Shown piece by piece: positions 16,608-24,982 of a DNA stretch of 64,000 nucleotides. Source of the stretch: Caballeronia pedi. GTDB taxonomy: Bacteria; Pseudomonadota; Gammaproteobacteria; Burkholderiales; Burkholderiaceae. Position numbers and translations under genes: made by a program. Location: the NCBI RefSeq assembly GCF_001544915.2, contig NZ_FCOE02000032.1, positions 26,092 through 90,091 on the forward strand, read 5' to 3'. A model generated the notes under the pieces. That model did not search any database and was not told the DNA's origin. It saw only the letters and a list, made by a program, of their open reading frames with translations. Positions within the stretch are counted from its first letter, which is position 1, and every line of letters starts with the position of its first letter.

Positions 16608-18023
16608 ATGAAACTGATCGTTTTGGAAGGGCCGGCCAGCGGGCGCGCGTTCCCGATCGACCGGGATGTGAGCCTCGAAGTAGGGCGCGCCCCGCAAGTG
16701 GATTTCAGTCTGCCGCAGGATCCGCACCTGTCGCGCCGACATTTTTCGCTCACTTGCGAAGACGGCGGGTGTCGAATTCAAGACCTCGGAAGCGCTAACG
16801 GAACCGCACTGGATACGGGGCAACGCGCCACCACGGGCGTGCCCATCCCCGTGCTTCCGGGACAGCGCATCCGCGCCGGAAGTTCGGTGTTCACGCTGAT
16901 CGAAGAAGACGGTGCGCGAACCCATGTCCCTGGCGTCCCGGGCCTCAGGCTGACGAACGCTACGCCGTTCCCGGCCGCGATGATGCTTTGGGAACATCCG
17001 CCGGGCCGCACGAATGTGAGCGTCATCGTCAAGGCGACTTTCGAGATCGGAGCCAACGGCGACATAAAGATCGCGGGCAGGCAGATTCCGGTCTTCAGAT
17101 CGGATCAGGCCACGGATGAGCGGGCCGAAGCGCAGCCTCGCTTCGAATCGGACATGGTGCCATGGAAGGTCCGGACGGACATTCTGCTCGTCGGACACGC
17201 CTATGCTCCCGGAGGTGTCGCCGTCGAAGGTCTCCACGCGCGTCTCGAAGTTGGATCGTTGCGTCATGCCGTCGCGATTCACGGCGATCGCCATTGGTTG
17301 TTCGATCCGTTGGCCGGGATCACGCGTCCGGTCATCACGCGGCCAATCCCCTTCACAAAAATGCCGCTGGGATATGAACGGGCATTCGGCGGCTTCGACA
17401 AGCGGGCCTCCCGCTATTGTGAGAACAACCTTGCGGGCAGAGGATTCATCGGCGCATGCACGCCGCAGAGCGTTCACGGTGTTCGCTTGCCCAATCTGGA
17501 GCGGGTGGATTCCCAGATTCGAAAGTGGGACGATCACCCGTCGCCAGTCGGGTTCGGCGCGTACGGCCGAGGATGGATGCCGAGGCTTGGACACGCGAAC
17601 CGATTGACGGAAAGCCTCGTCGGCGAGGAGCCATCGTCCGAGACAGTGGATGAGGGGCTGGCGTTCTACAACAGCGCGCATCCCGAGCTTCAGATCGCGG
17701 GCTATCTGCGCGGCGACGAAACCGTCACGCTGACGAACCTGAGCGACGTTCCGAAGCTGAGGTTCAATCTGATGCCGCTTCCGCTGCGTGTCGGAATCGC
17801 GGGCGTAACGGCGATGGATCACGCCGCTGATGAAGCGCGCACCGCCGTCCAGTCTGACGTCGATGCGATGCAGATCCAGGAAGCGGCGGCGAATCTGGAC
17901 ACGCTGGTGCTCATTCCAGACGAACATAGGTTCTATCAGGTTTTTCGTGCGATCGTGGATCTGTCGAAATTCGGCGAGGACGCGCTCTGTGAGATTTCGA
18001 TCCGGCTTCGAGCTAGTCCGTAA
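16608..18023 (+). CDS. FHA domain-DUF2169 fusion protein (putative T6SS effector adaptor)
   Basis: A 471-residue two-domain protein. Residues 1-100 are a forkhead-associated phosphothreonine-binding domain with EVGRAPQVD, LSRRHFSL and DLGSANGTAL. From about residue 115 to the end it is DUF2169, with the N-terminal LTNATPFPAAMMLWEHPPGR, then KMPLGYERAFGGFD and ENNLAGRGF signatures. DUF2169 proteins are repeatedly encoded next to VgrG, PAAR and effector genes and are thought to help effector loading. The FHA domain suggests control by the post-translational Thr phosphorylation pathway of T6SS. It is the last gene of the rightward operon, 43 bp after the pentapeptide gene, and converges on the M48 gene with 12 bp between stops. 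Confidence 0.88.
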   Translation: MKLIVLEGPASGRAFPIDRDVSLEVGRAPQVDFSLPQDPHLSRRHFSLTCEDGGCRIQDLGSANGTALDTGQRATTGVPIPVLPGQRIRAGSSVFTLIEEDGARTHVPGVPGLRLTNATPFPAAMMLWEHPPGRTNVSVIVKATFEIGANGDIKIAGRQIPVFRSDQATDERAEAQPRFESDMVPWKVRTDILLVGHAYAPGGVAVEGLHARLEVGSLRHAVAIHGDRHWLFDPLAGITRPVITRPIPFTKMPLGYERAFGGFDKRASRYCENNLAGRGFIGACTPQSVHGVRLPNLERVDSQIRKWDDHPSPVGFGAYGRGWMPRLGHANRLTESLVGEEPSSETVDEGLAFYNSAHPELQIAGYLRGDETVTLTNLSDVPKLRFNLMPLPLRVGIAGVTAMDHAADEARTAVQSDVDAMQIQEAAANLDTLVLIPDEHRFYQVFRAIVDLSKFGEDALCEISIRLRASP

Positions 18024-18035
18024 TCCTGCATCGAT

Positions 18036-20294
18036 TCAAACGTCGTGGATCGACTTGATCCATCCCGCGACGACCACGAGCCCGAGCGCGACAATGGCCG
18101 CCTTGTGCGCCACGGACATCCCCTGCTGCCGCTCCGCACGGCGAACCTTGCTGACGAGCGCCCCCATCAGACTCGACTCCAGCGTCGACTGCGCGCTCAG
18201 TTCGATGGTCACCAGCGCCCCGACGCTCATCACGATGCCCGCGACCGAACCGGCGCACAGTCCATAGAGCGCATTGAACGCGCCGGGCCGCGACGCCGCG
18301 ATGAACGCCGCCAGCACCGCTGCGCACGCCACGGGAATGATGAGCACGAATCCGCTGCTGCCCGCGCGCTCTGCAATGCGCAGGAGCACGGCGAACGGCG
18401 CATAGACAGCCGCGTCGATGCCGCCGGGCAGAAGCTTGCGAAATCTGAGCAGTTCGATCCAGAGACAGAACACGAGGCCGGCGGCGATGCCTGTCGACAC
18501 TGCGCGCGCCGGACGGAATTCGATGAAGTTCAAGGCGCGTGCGGCGTGCGGTCCGGCGTCGAGAAACACCCAGCCGGATAGGGAGCGTTTGCGGCGCGCG
18601 CGCCCGAACCAACGCGAGGACCAGGGAAAGAGCCATGCCGCGAGCGCCGCGACGACCATCGGCGGCGCGATCATGACGAGCGACGTGTAGAAAGTATTGT
18701 GAGGCCCGAGGAATACGAGCGAGGCGGACGCGTACGTGCCCCACGCGAACATCGTCGCGACGCCCGCGACGGCGATGCCGCCCGTCAGCATCAGCACCGG
18801 CAGGGGCGAGCGGCTTGTCACGGTCACCTCGACCCACGCGGCGGCCGCGCGCGCGATCCAGTCGCAAAACAGCCAGCAGCCGACGAGCGCGAAGACGAGC
18901 GCGATGACGTGAACGTCGAGCATCGTCATCGCGTTGTCGGCGGGAATGTGCGGCGTCGTTGCTCCGCCCCAGAGAAACTCCGCGCCGAGCACGATCTGGT
19001 TCAGAAAGTACCCGAACGCGAACAGCGCCCCGGCGGCGGCCGTGCCCTTGACGGGATCGCGGCCGTTCAGCACGGCCGCATAGGCGCCGCGCCAGACGCC
19101 GGTGCTGAGCGCGCCGATCGCGAAGATCATCACGACGAGCGGCGTGCCCAGCGATATGACGACCGACATGCGCGCGACCGCCGCCGCGGAACCCGCCGGA
19201 ACGAAGCCGATCAGAAGGCCGTTCGCCGTTTCGATGACGACGCCGGCCGCGAAGCCGATGCCGAGCGCATCCCATTTGCCGAGCCGAAAAAGCGGCGTGG
19301 TGTCGACGAGCACGGCGCGCCTGGCTTCGGCACGCGGATGCAGGTTCAGATATGCCCCGGGACCGTGCGTCGGCGCGGCGTTCATGCGCGCGAGCACGCG
19401 ATCGACCTGCGCGGGCGAACCGTCCCATTGGGACGCCTGAACATCCGCATAGAACTCACGAACTCGCAGCACCGACGCGCCCGAGAGCAGCACGAGCGCG
19501 CTCCATAGCACGGTTTTCGCGAGCAGAAAGACGGACTCATGCCACACGCGCTCGGTCAGCGCGACGACGCCGAGCAACGGAACCACGCTCACGATGACGA
19601 AGGCGAGACACGCCGAGATCGTCATGAAGGTCTTGTCGATGTCGCGGTTGCGGATGTGCGCCAATTCGTGAAGGATGATCGCGCGAAAGGCGGACGGGTC
19701 GGCGTAGAAATAGTTCGCCACGAAATACCCGCTGAGCGCGACGAAATAGTTGCGGCGGCGTCCGAACGTCACCGGCAGACCGCTCGCGAGCGGATTCCAT
19801 ACGAAGACGGGCACGCGGTTCAGTTGCGCTTCCTGACACAGGCTGGTGAGCGCATCGAGCAGGCCGGGAGGATCGTCCTTGTGGATCGGCGTGAGACGCT
19901 GCGTCTTCAGCTTCCAGAGAGGAAAGAGCCAGTAGAACACGCCGCCGAGCGCGAGCGTGACGATGATCCCGACGATCTTCCATGTCGATTGCGGCCTGAG
20001 CATCGCCATGCAGTTCGCCACCTGTGGGGCGAATTGCGCGCGAATCTCCGACGCTGAGAGCACGTCCTGAGCGCGCAGGCCGGGATCGAATACGCCCGTG
20101 ACCATGCTCGACGCGCAGGCCGCCAGCGCGTCTCGTCCTTCGAGATGGATGCTTTCCCAGAAGTGTGCGTAGAACTGGCTGCTGACACAGACGATCAGAA
20201 CGATCAGCAGATCGAACCGAAGCGTGATGTCGGACGGAAAGGGCAACGGATTGAGCCGCGCTCCATGCAGTCCCGAAGCGGCGTCGTTCGACAC
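18036..20294 (-). CDS. Polytopic membrane M48-family metalloprotease
   Basis: A 752-residue integral membrane protein. Transmembrane segments flank a zinc metalloprotease motif, HELAHIRNRD (His209, Glu210, His213), typical of M48/HtpX-like peptidases, preceded by the SGLPVTFGRRRNYFVALSGY loop. After the catalytic domain comes a C-terminal half with about ten further hydrophobic helices, which is much longer than HtpX (about 290 residues). The GTG at 20294 is chosen because GAAGG lies 7 nt upstream; an ATG at 20339 has no ribosome site and overlaps the upstream gene. It follows the small unknown gene by 7 bp. Substrates are unknown; proximity to the T6SS islet may be coincidental. Confidence 0.82.
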   Translation of the reverse strand: MSNDAASGLHGARLNPLPFPSDITLRFDLLIVLIVCVSSQFYAHFWESIHLEGRDALAACASSMVTGVFDPGLRAQDVLSASEIRAQFAPQVANCMAMLRPQSTWKIVGIIVTLALGGVFYWLFPLWKLKTQRLTPIHKDDPPGLLDALTSLCQEAQLNRVPVFVWNPLASGLPVTFGRRRNYFVALSGYFVANYFYADPSAFRAIILHELAHIRNRDIDKTFMTISACLAFVIVSVVPLLGVVALTERVWHESVFLLAKTVLWSALVLLSGASVLRVREFYADVQASQWDGSPAQVDRVLARMNAAPTHGPGAYLNLHPRAEARRAVLVDTTPLFRLGKWDALGIGFAAGVVIETANGLLIGFVPAGSAAAVARMSVVISLGTPLVVMIFAIGALSTGVWRGAYAAVLNGRDPVKGTAAAGALFAFGYFLNQIVLGAEFLWGGATTPHIPADNAMTMLDVHVIALVFALVGCWLFCDWIARAAAAWVEVTVTSRSPLPVLMLTGGIAVAGVATMFAWGTYASASLVFLGPHNTFYTSLVMIAPPMVVAALAAWLFPWSSRWFGRARRKRSLSGWVFLDAGPHAARALNFIEFRPARAVSTGIAAGLVFCLWIELLRFRKLLPGGIDAAVYAPFAVLLRIAERAGSSGFVLIIPVACAAVLAAFIAASRPGAFNALYGLCAGSVAGIVMSVGALVTIELSAQSTLESSLMGALVSKVRRAERQQGMSVAHKAAIVALGLVVVAGWIKSIHDV

Positions 20295-20301
20295 GATGCC
20301 T

Positions 20302-20787
20302 TCAGTCTTTTTGCAGCACCAGCTGTGCGACGACCGCATCGGCGAGCCGCTGCGCCTGGGCGGATTCGAGACGCAGGCGTTTGCCGGCGGCGATCACGTG
20401 CTGATGGACGTCGCCCAACTGTTCGCGGGTCAGGACGGGCGCGGGGTCGGCGCTGGCATCGGCTTCGCTGCGCCGGAACATCTTTCTGACGAGTATCGAC
20501 ACTTCTTCGCCGACGGCGGTCTCCGTCGCCTTGAGCGCGATGCCACCCAGTATCGGCATGATTTCGGAGACGACCTGTAGGATCAGTGGCGTGAAGAGAA
20601 TCGAGAACCCGTCGGGGCCGAAGCCGAGCGCGGCGTCGCGGTTTTTCGATGCTTTTTTCGCGGCGTCCGGGTCGGCGAACCAGGCGGCGCTGACGGTCTT
20701 GAAGAGGGGGAGTTCCTGAGGTGCGATCTGCGTCAGGACATCGCGGGAGAGGTCCCGGATCAGCGTGTGTTCAGCGGCATTGTCCAT
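20302..20787 (-). CDS. Unknown protein encoded upstream of the M48 protease
   Basis: A 161-residue protein starting MDNAAEHTLIRDLSRDVL. The middle part (about residues 55-90) is a hydrophobic helix pair, GFSILFTPLILQVVSEIMPILGG, followed by a basic RKMFRRSE. The C-terminus is a charged amphipathic helix, REQLGDVHQHVIAAGKRLRLES. No signal peptide or known domain is recognised. It is translated just ahead of the M48 gene (7 bp gap), so the two products probably act together. The ATG at 20787 has GGAG about 11 nt upstream. Confidence 0.65.
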   Translation of the reverse strand: MDNAAEHTLIRDLSRDVLTQIAPQELPLFKTVSAAWFADPDAAKKASKNRDAALGFGPDGFSILFTPLILQVVSEIMPILGGIALKATETAVGEEVSILVRKMFRRSEADASADPAPVLTREQLGDVHQHVIAAGKRLRLESAQAQRLADAVVAQLVLQKD

Positions 20788-21014
20788 GAGCCGGTCTCCG
20801 ACTGCGGAACGCGTGGTGTCGGCTTGAACGTTAGGTTTCGGTTTCGTCGATGTCAAAGAGAATTGGTCGGGATAACGGATTGGGTGGGTGGTTTGGCTGA
20901 ATGGGAAAGGGACAAGAAGATTCGGCAATGGCTGGCAAATACGGTATCGCAACTAACCGTCTTATCTATCACCGCCAGTAGATTGACGTACCCATTGACC
21001 GGCAAGCGCTCGTA
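20788..21014. other. Intergenic region with no supported gene
   Basis: 227 bp between the start of the small unknown gene and the stop of the first CFA-like gene. It must hold the promoter of the M48 pair and possibly the terminator of the lipid operon. No clear hairpin with a T-run and no convincing -35/-10 pair was seen. The composition is somewhat less GC-rich than the flanks. Confidence 0.5.
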
Positions 21015-22229
21015 CTAGCAATCAGCACGCACCACCAGAAAATGCATCACATCCGTGCGCCCCTCATCGAACCCAGCCTCGCAATAAGCCAGATACAACC
21101 GCCAGACGCGCACGAAATGCTCATCGAATCCCAGTGCGCGGACCGCGTCGACGCGGGCTTCGAACGCATCGCGCCAGCATCGCAGCGTGCGCGCATAGTC
21201 CGCGCCGAACGAAAGCGTCGCGTGCGCCGCAAGTCCCGCGCGCCGTGCCGCGCGCACGAAGCGCTCCGGACTCGGCAGCATGCCGCCCGGAAAGATCGTC
21301 TCGCGAATGAAATCGCTCGACGCGCGATACGAGGCAAAACGCTCATCGTCGATGGTGATCGACTGCACCAGCGCCTTCGCGCCCGGCCCGAGACAGCGCT
21401 TTAACGTACGAAAAAAAACCGGCCAGAACGCCTCGCCGACCGCCTCGAACATTTCGATCGCCACGACCGCGTCGTATTGTCCGCGCAGATCGCGATAATC
21501 ACGCAATTCGATATCCACGAGCCCATCCAGTCCTTCACGCGCGAGGCGCTCGACGGCGAACGCGTGTTGCGCCGGCGAGATCGTCACGCCGTGCACGCGA
21601 ATGCCGAGGCGCGCCGCGTGCCGCGCAAAACCGCCCCATCCACAGCCAATTTCCAGCACGCGCATCCCCGCAGACAGCCCGAGCGTATCGACGATGCGCT
21701 GATACTTGCGATCCTGCGCGGCCTCGAGCGAAAGCGCATCGTCACCGTCGAACCACGCGCTCGAATAGGTCCACGTCGGATCGAGCCAGAGCGCGTAGAA
21801 CGCATTGCCGATGTCGTAATGCGCGTGAATGTTGCGGCGGCTGCCCGTGCGCGTATTGAGCCGCAATCGATGACGCAGGTTATGCCAGCACTGCGCGACG
21901 ACCCCGCCCGCGACGGTGCGCGCCAGCGCCGCCTCGTTGCGGATCGCGAGCCGCAGCAGCGCGCACGGATCGGGCGTGTCGAGCCACTGCGCGCGATACG
22001 CCTGCGCAAAACCGATATCGCCCGCGCGCAGGATCGCACGGCACGCGCGCCAGTCGTGAATGGCGAGACACGCGGCGGGCTGCATGAGCGGATCGCCGAA
22101 CACGTAGCGGTCGCCGTCCGGCGTGATGAGCACGAGATGCCCGACGCGAATGCGACGCAGCAGACCGAAAAAAATCCGCGCGGACAGCGGCATGGCCGCT
22201 TGCGCGGAAAATGACCGCAGCAAGTTCAT
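21015..22229 (-). CDS. Cyclopropane-fatty-acyl-phospholipid synthase family protein (copy 1)
   Basis: A 404-residue SAM-dependent methyltransferase of the CFA synthase family, which adds a methylene or methyl group to unsaturated acyl chains of membrane phospholipids. It has HYDIGNAFYALWLDPTWTYSSAWF, the SAM-binding VLEIGCGWGGF, EMFEAVGEAFWPVFF and IFPGGMLPSPE motifs. The ATG at 22229 overlaps the DUF1365 stop as ATGA, so the long in-frame extension upstream is not coding. It is the last gene of the sigma-factor operon. With a second CFA-like gene in the same operon, one copy may perform a different methylation. Confidence 0.9.
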   Translation of the reverse strand: MNLLRSFSAQAAMPLSARIFFGLLRRIRVGHLVLITPDGDRYVFGDPLMQPAACLAIHDWRACRAILRAGDIGFAQAYRAQWLDTPDPCALLRLAIRNEAALARTVAGGVVAQCWHNLRHRLRLNTRTGSRRNIHAHYDIGNAFYALWLDPTWTYSSAWFDGDDALSLEAAQDRKYQRIVDTLGLSAGMRVLEIGCGWGGFARHAARLGIRVHGVTISPAQHAFAVERLAREGLDGLVDIELRDYRDLRGQYDAVVAIEMFEAVGEAFWPVFFRTLKRCLGPGAKALVQSITIDDERFASYRASSDFIRETIFPGGMLPSPERFVRAARRAGLAAHATLSFGADYARTLRCWRDAFEARVDAVRALGFDEHFVRVWRLYLAYCEAGFDEGRTDVMHFLVVRADC

Positions 22230-22996
22230 GTTCGAGCCTTGTGTTTCGTTTCCTTGGAACCGGATGGCTGTTTGCCGTGAAAAGGCACGCGCTTCATCCA
22301 CAGCCGCAGCGCCTGCCAGTGAATCCGCACGATGACGCTCGCGGCGAACCACGGCTCGCGCAACAGCGTGCGCCATGCGATCGCGCCGTTGAGCGGCCGC
22401 GCGGAAAGACTGATCGCAGTGCGGATCACGAGGCCATCGCGGTCGCGATAATCGATCGACACCGACAGACGCTCGCCATGACGTCGCACGCGAAAGGCGT
22501 AATCGCCGACGACCTCGCAAAAAGGGGAGACGTGCAGCGTCTTGCGACAGACGAGCACGGTGTCGTCGACGATCGGCGCGTGATCCTTCGCGCTCAGCAG
22601 ATAGCCGCGATGCTCGCCGAAGGTATTGCGCACATCGGCGTAAAGCGCGCGTAACGCACCCGCGCGATCGTGACAGAACCAGAAGCTCACGGGATTGAAC
22701 GCGTAGCCGAACACGCGCGGAATTGTCAGCAGATGAATTTCGCCATCGGCGGGGATGCGCGCGTCGGCGAGGCACGCGCGCATCCAGAGATCGAGATCGC
22801 AGTCGTCGCGCGCACCGTAATCGCGCCTGAAAAGCGCGAGCGGCCGCACGCGGTCGATGCCGAACCACGCGCAACGCAGCGCATCGAGTTGCGCGACATC
22901 GCAATAGACATAGCGCGCCGGATAGTCGAAGCGATGCCGCGCCGGACGCAACCGCTCGTGCATCACGCGGCCAGTCAGCCATTGCGCCGTTCTCAT
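22226..22996 (-). CDS. DUF1365 domain-containing protein
   Basis: A 256-residue DUF1365 protein beginning MRTAQWLTGRVMHERLRP. Family landmarks are RHRFDYPARYVYCD, then LLTIPRVFGYAFNPVSFWFCHD, EVRNTFGEHRGYLL-like DVRNTFGEHRGYLL, and HVSPFCEVVGDYAFR. DUF1365 genes nearly always sit between an FAD oxidoreductase and a CFA synthase, as here, and are assumed to act in the same lipid modification; the biochemical step is not established. It overlaps both neighbours by 4 nt. Confidence 0.9.
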   Translation of the reverse strand: MRTAQWLTGRVMHERLRPARHRFDYPARYVYCDVAQLDALRCAWFGIDRVRPLALFRRDYGARDDCDLDLWMRACLADARIPADGEIHLLTIPRVFGYAFNPVSFWFCHDRAGALRALYADVRNTFGEHRGYLLSAKDHAPIVDDTVLVCRKTLHVSPFCEVVGDYAFRVRRHGERLSVSIDYRDRDGLVIRTAISLSARPLNGAIAWRTLLREPWFAASVIVRIHWQALRLWMKRVPFHGKQPSGSKETKHKART

Positions 22997-24294
22997 GGCG
23001 TGGCCCAGGCCGGCTGCACGCCGAAGTCGCGCGCGACGCGTAGCGCCGATTTCAGGCCATCCTCGTGAAAGCCATAGCCGGTCCATGCGCCCGCGTGCCA
23101 AGTGCGGCGCATGCCTTGAATGCCAGGCAGGCGCGTCTGCGCATCGATGGCGGCGAGATCGAAGAGCGGATGCTCGTACTCGTAGCGGCCGAGTTGCGTG
23201 CCGGGCGCGGGTTCATCGACAGGATTGAGCGTCACGACGACAGGCGTCGTGAAAGGCAAGGGCTGGAGCTGGTTGATCAGATAGCTCACGCAGACCGGCG
23301 CGGCTTTCCCGCGTGCAAGTCCCGAGCGCGCGCCGATGTAATTCCACGCCGACCACACGCGCCGACGGCGCGGCAGCAGCGCGCAATCCGTGTGCAGCAC
23401 CGCGAGGTTGCGCTGATAACGCACGGCGCCGAGCAGCGCGCGTTCGTCCGACGAAGCATCGTCGAGCAGGCGAAGACTCGTCGGCGCATGAGTGGCGAGC
23501 ACGACGGCATCGAAGCGTTCGGGGCCGGCAGCGTCGGTCATCACGATGACGCCGTCGTCGTCGCGGCGCACGCCTCGCACGGGTGCGCGCGTGCGCACGT
23601 CGTCGAGCGTGGCCGCGATACGTCGAACATAATCGCGCGCCCCGCCCGCGACCGTCCTCCACGGCGGGCGATCGTTCACCTGCAGCAGGGCGTGATTGAG
23701 GCAGAAGCGCAGAAAAGTCGAGGCGGGAAAGCGCAGAATGTCGTGCGCGGCGCTGGACCAGATCGCCGCGGCCATCGGCAAAAGATAGTGCTGCTGAAAC
23801 GGCGCACCATAACCGCCTTCGACGAGCAGTTCGCCGACCGAACAGCGATTCGCGCTCACGCGCTCCAGATGCCTGTGCGCCGACGCGTTGAAACGCAGGA
23901 TATCGCGCAACATGCCGAGAAACGCCGGCGAAAAAAGATTGCGACGCTGCGCGAAGACGGTGTTGAGATTCGCGCCCGCCCATTCGAGGCGTCCGCCGTC
24001 GAGCGACACGGAGAACGTCATTTCGCTGCGATGCGTGGCGACGCCGAGTTCGTCGAAGAGGGCGATGAGGTTGGGATACGTGCGGTCGTTGAAGACGAGA
24101 AAGCCCGTATCGACGGGATGATGCATGCCATCGAGCGCGACATCGACGGTGTGCGTGTGACCGCCGAGATAATCGGCCGCTTCGAACAGCGTCACGCGAT
24201 GCGCGCGCGCGAGCAGATACGCGCTCGCGAGACCGGCGATTCCCGCGCCGATCACCGCGATGCGCTGACTTCCTCCTCGTATCGATACGTTCAT
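22993..24294 (-). CDS. FAD/NAD(P)-dependent amine-oxidase-type oxidoreductase
   Basis: A 433-residue flavoprotein with an N-terminal Rossmann dinucleotide motif, IAVIGAGIAGLASAYLL, then YLGGHTHTVDV and GFLVFNDRTYPNL, and a C-terminal GYGFHEDGLKSAL flavin-contact motif. This subfamily of NAD-binding/amine-oxidase-like proteins accompanies DUF1365 and CFA synthase genes. Related genes have been linked to unsaturated or furan fatty acid formation, so a desaturase-like role on methylated acyl chains is plausible. The ATG at 24294 has GGAG about 13 nt upstream. It is separated from the lipocalin gene by 91 bp and overlaps DUF1365 by 4 nt. Confidence 0.88.
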   Translation of the reverse strand: MNVSIRGGSQRIAVIGAGIAGLASAYLLARAHRVTLFEAADYLGGHTHTVDVALDGMHHPVDTGFLVFNDRTYPNLIALFDELGVATHRSEMTFSVSLDGGRLEWAGANLNTVFAQRRNLFSPAFLGMLRDILRFNASAHRHLERVSANRCSVGELLVEGGYGAPFQQHYLLPMAAAIWSSAAHDILRFPASTFLRFCLNHALLQVNDRPPWRTVAGGARDYVRRIAATLDDVRTRAPVRGVRRDDDGVIVMTDAAGPERFDAVVLATHAPTSLRLLDDASSDERALLGAVRYQRNLAVLHTDCALLPRRRRVWSAWNYIGARSGLARGKAAPVCVSYLINQLQPLPFTTPVVVTLNPVDEPAPGTQLGRYEYEHPLFDLAAIDAQTRLPGIQGMRRTWHAGAWTGYGFHEDGLKSALRVARDFGVQPAWATP

Positions 24295-24385
24295 TGCCGG
24301 GTGGTCTCCTCGCGCCGCCTGGACGCGGTCGCATCTACAGATACGAAAGAACCGCGCACACGGATGCACGCGCGCAGGCGCTTCG

Positions 24386-24982
24386 TCACTCACGCTGCCC
24401 GGGACTCTGAAAGCCGGCCTTGCCGATCTGTTCAGGCGATTGCGGCACGCGCCGGAAACGCGCGGTGTCGTAGCCCATCGCGTCGAGGCGTGCGATGAGC
24501 GAGCGATAGACGTCGTCGCTCATCATCGGCTCGCGCGAGAAGATCCAGCCGAGCTTCTTGTTCGGGTAACCGAGGATCGTGTAGCGATAGTCGGGATCGA
24601 CGTAGAGCGTCAGTTGCGTCACATGAATCGGCCAGAACGGCTGCACGCTCCATTCGCCGCCGTTGCTGCCGGGCTTGACGGTATCGATGAAGTGATAGGT
24701 CGTTTCCGCTTGCGCGAAACTGTTCTTGCGGCCATGAAAGATGTCGTCGATCCTGCCGTCCGCGCGCAGCGACCATTCGACATGCGTGCCGACGTAATCG
24801 CGCTCGGCGAAGTACGGAATGTTCGCGATCACGTACCAGCGCCCCATGTAGCGCGGTATGTCGACGGCCACGGTTTCGAGCGGCTGATGCGCGCGCGGAT
24901 TGGGATTCGGCGGGCTCGAACAAGCTGCCATCGCCACGACGACGCCAGCCGCCAGCAACGCGACGACGAGCGCGCGCTTCAT
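24386..24982 (-). CDS. Outer-membrane lipocalin (Blc-like) lipoprotein
   Basis: A 198-residue bacterial lipocalin. The N-terminus is a lipoprotein signal with lipobox VAMAAC followed by SS (Cys20), which favours outer-membrane retention. The mature part has the lipocalin signature DIPRYMGRWYVIANIPYF (GxW motif), then VDPDYRYTILGYPNKKLGWIFSR near the end. Blc-type lipocalins bind fatty acids or lysophospholipids, which fits an operon that modifies membrane lipids. Its start overlaps the stop of the following CFA-like gene's reading frame as ATGA. Confidence 0.92.
   Translation of the reverse strand: MKRALVVALLAAGVVVAMAACSSPPNPNPRAHQPLETVAVDIPRYMGRWYVIANIPYFAERDYVGTHVEWSLRADGRIDDIFHGRKNSFAQAETTYHFIDTVKPGSNGGEWSVQPFWPIHVTQLTLYVDPDYRYTILGYPNKKLGWIFSREPMMSDDVYRSLIARLDAMGYDTARFRRVPQSPEQIGKAGFQSPGQRE

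Noticed and set aside
22230..22982. N-terminal extension of the first CFA-like gene by about 250 codons
   Set aside because: The extension is out of phase with the DUF1365 gene in the same DNA, is Arg-rich without motif, and the ATGA overlap at 22226-22229 gives a better start.
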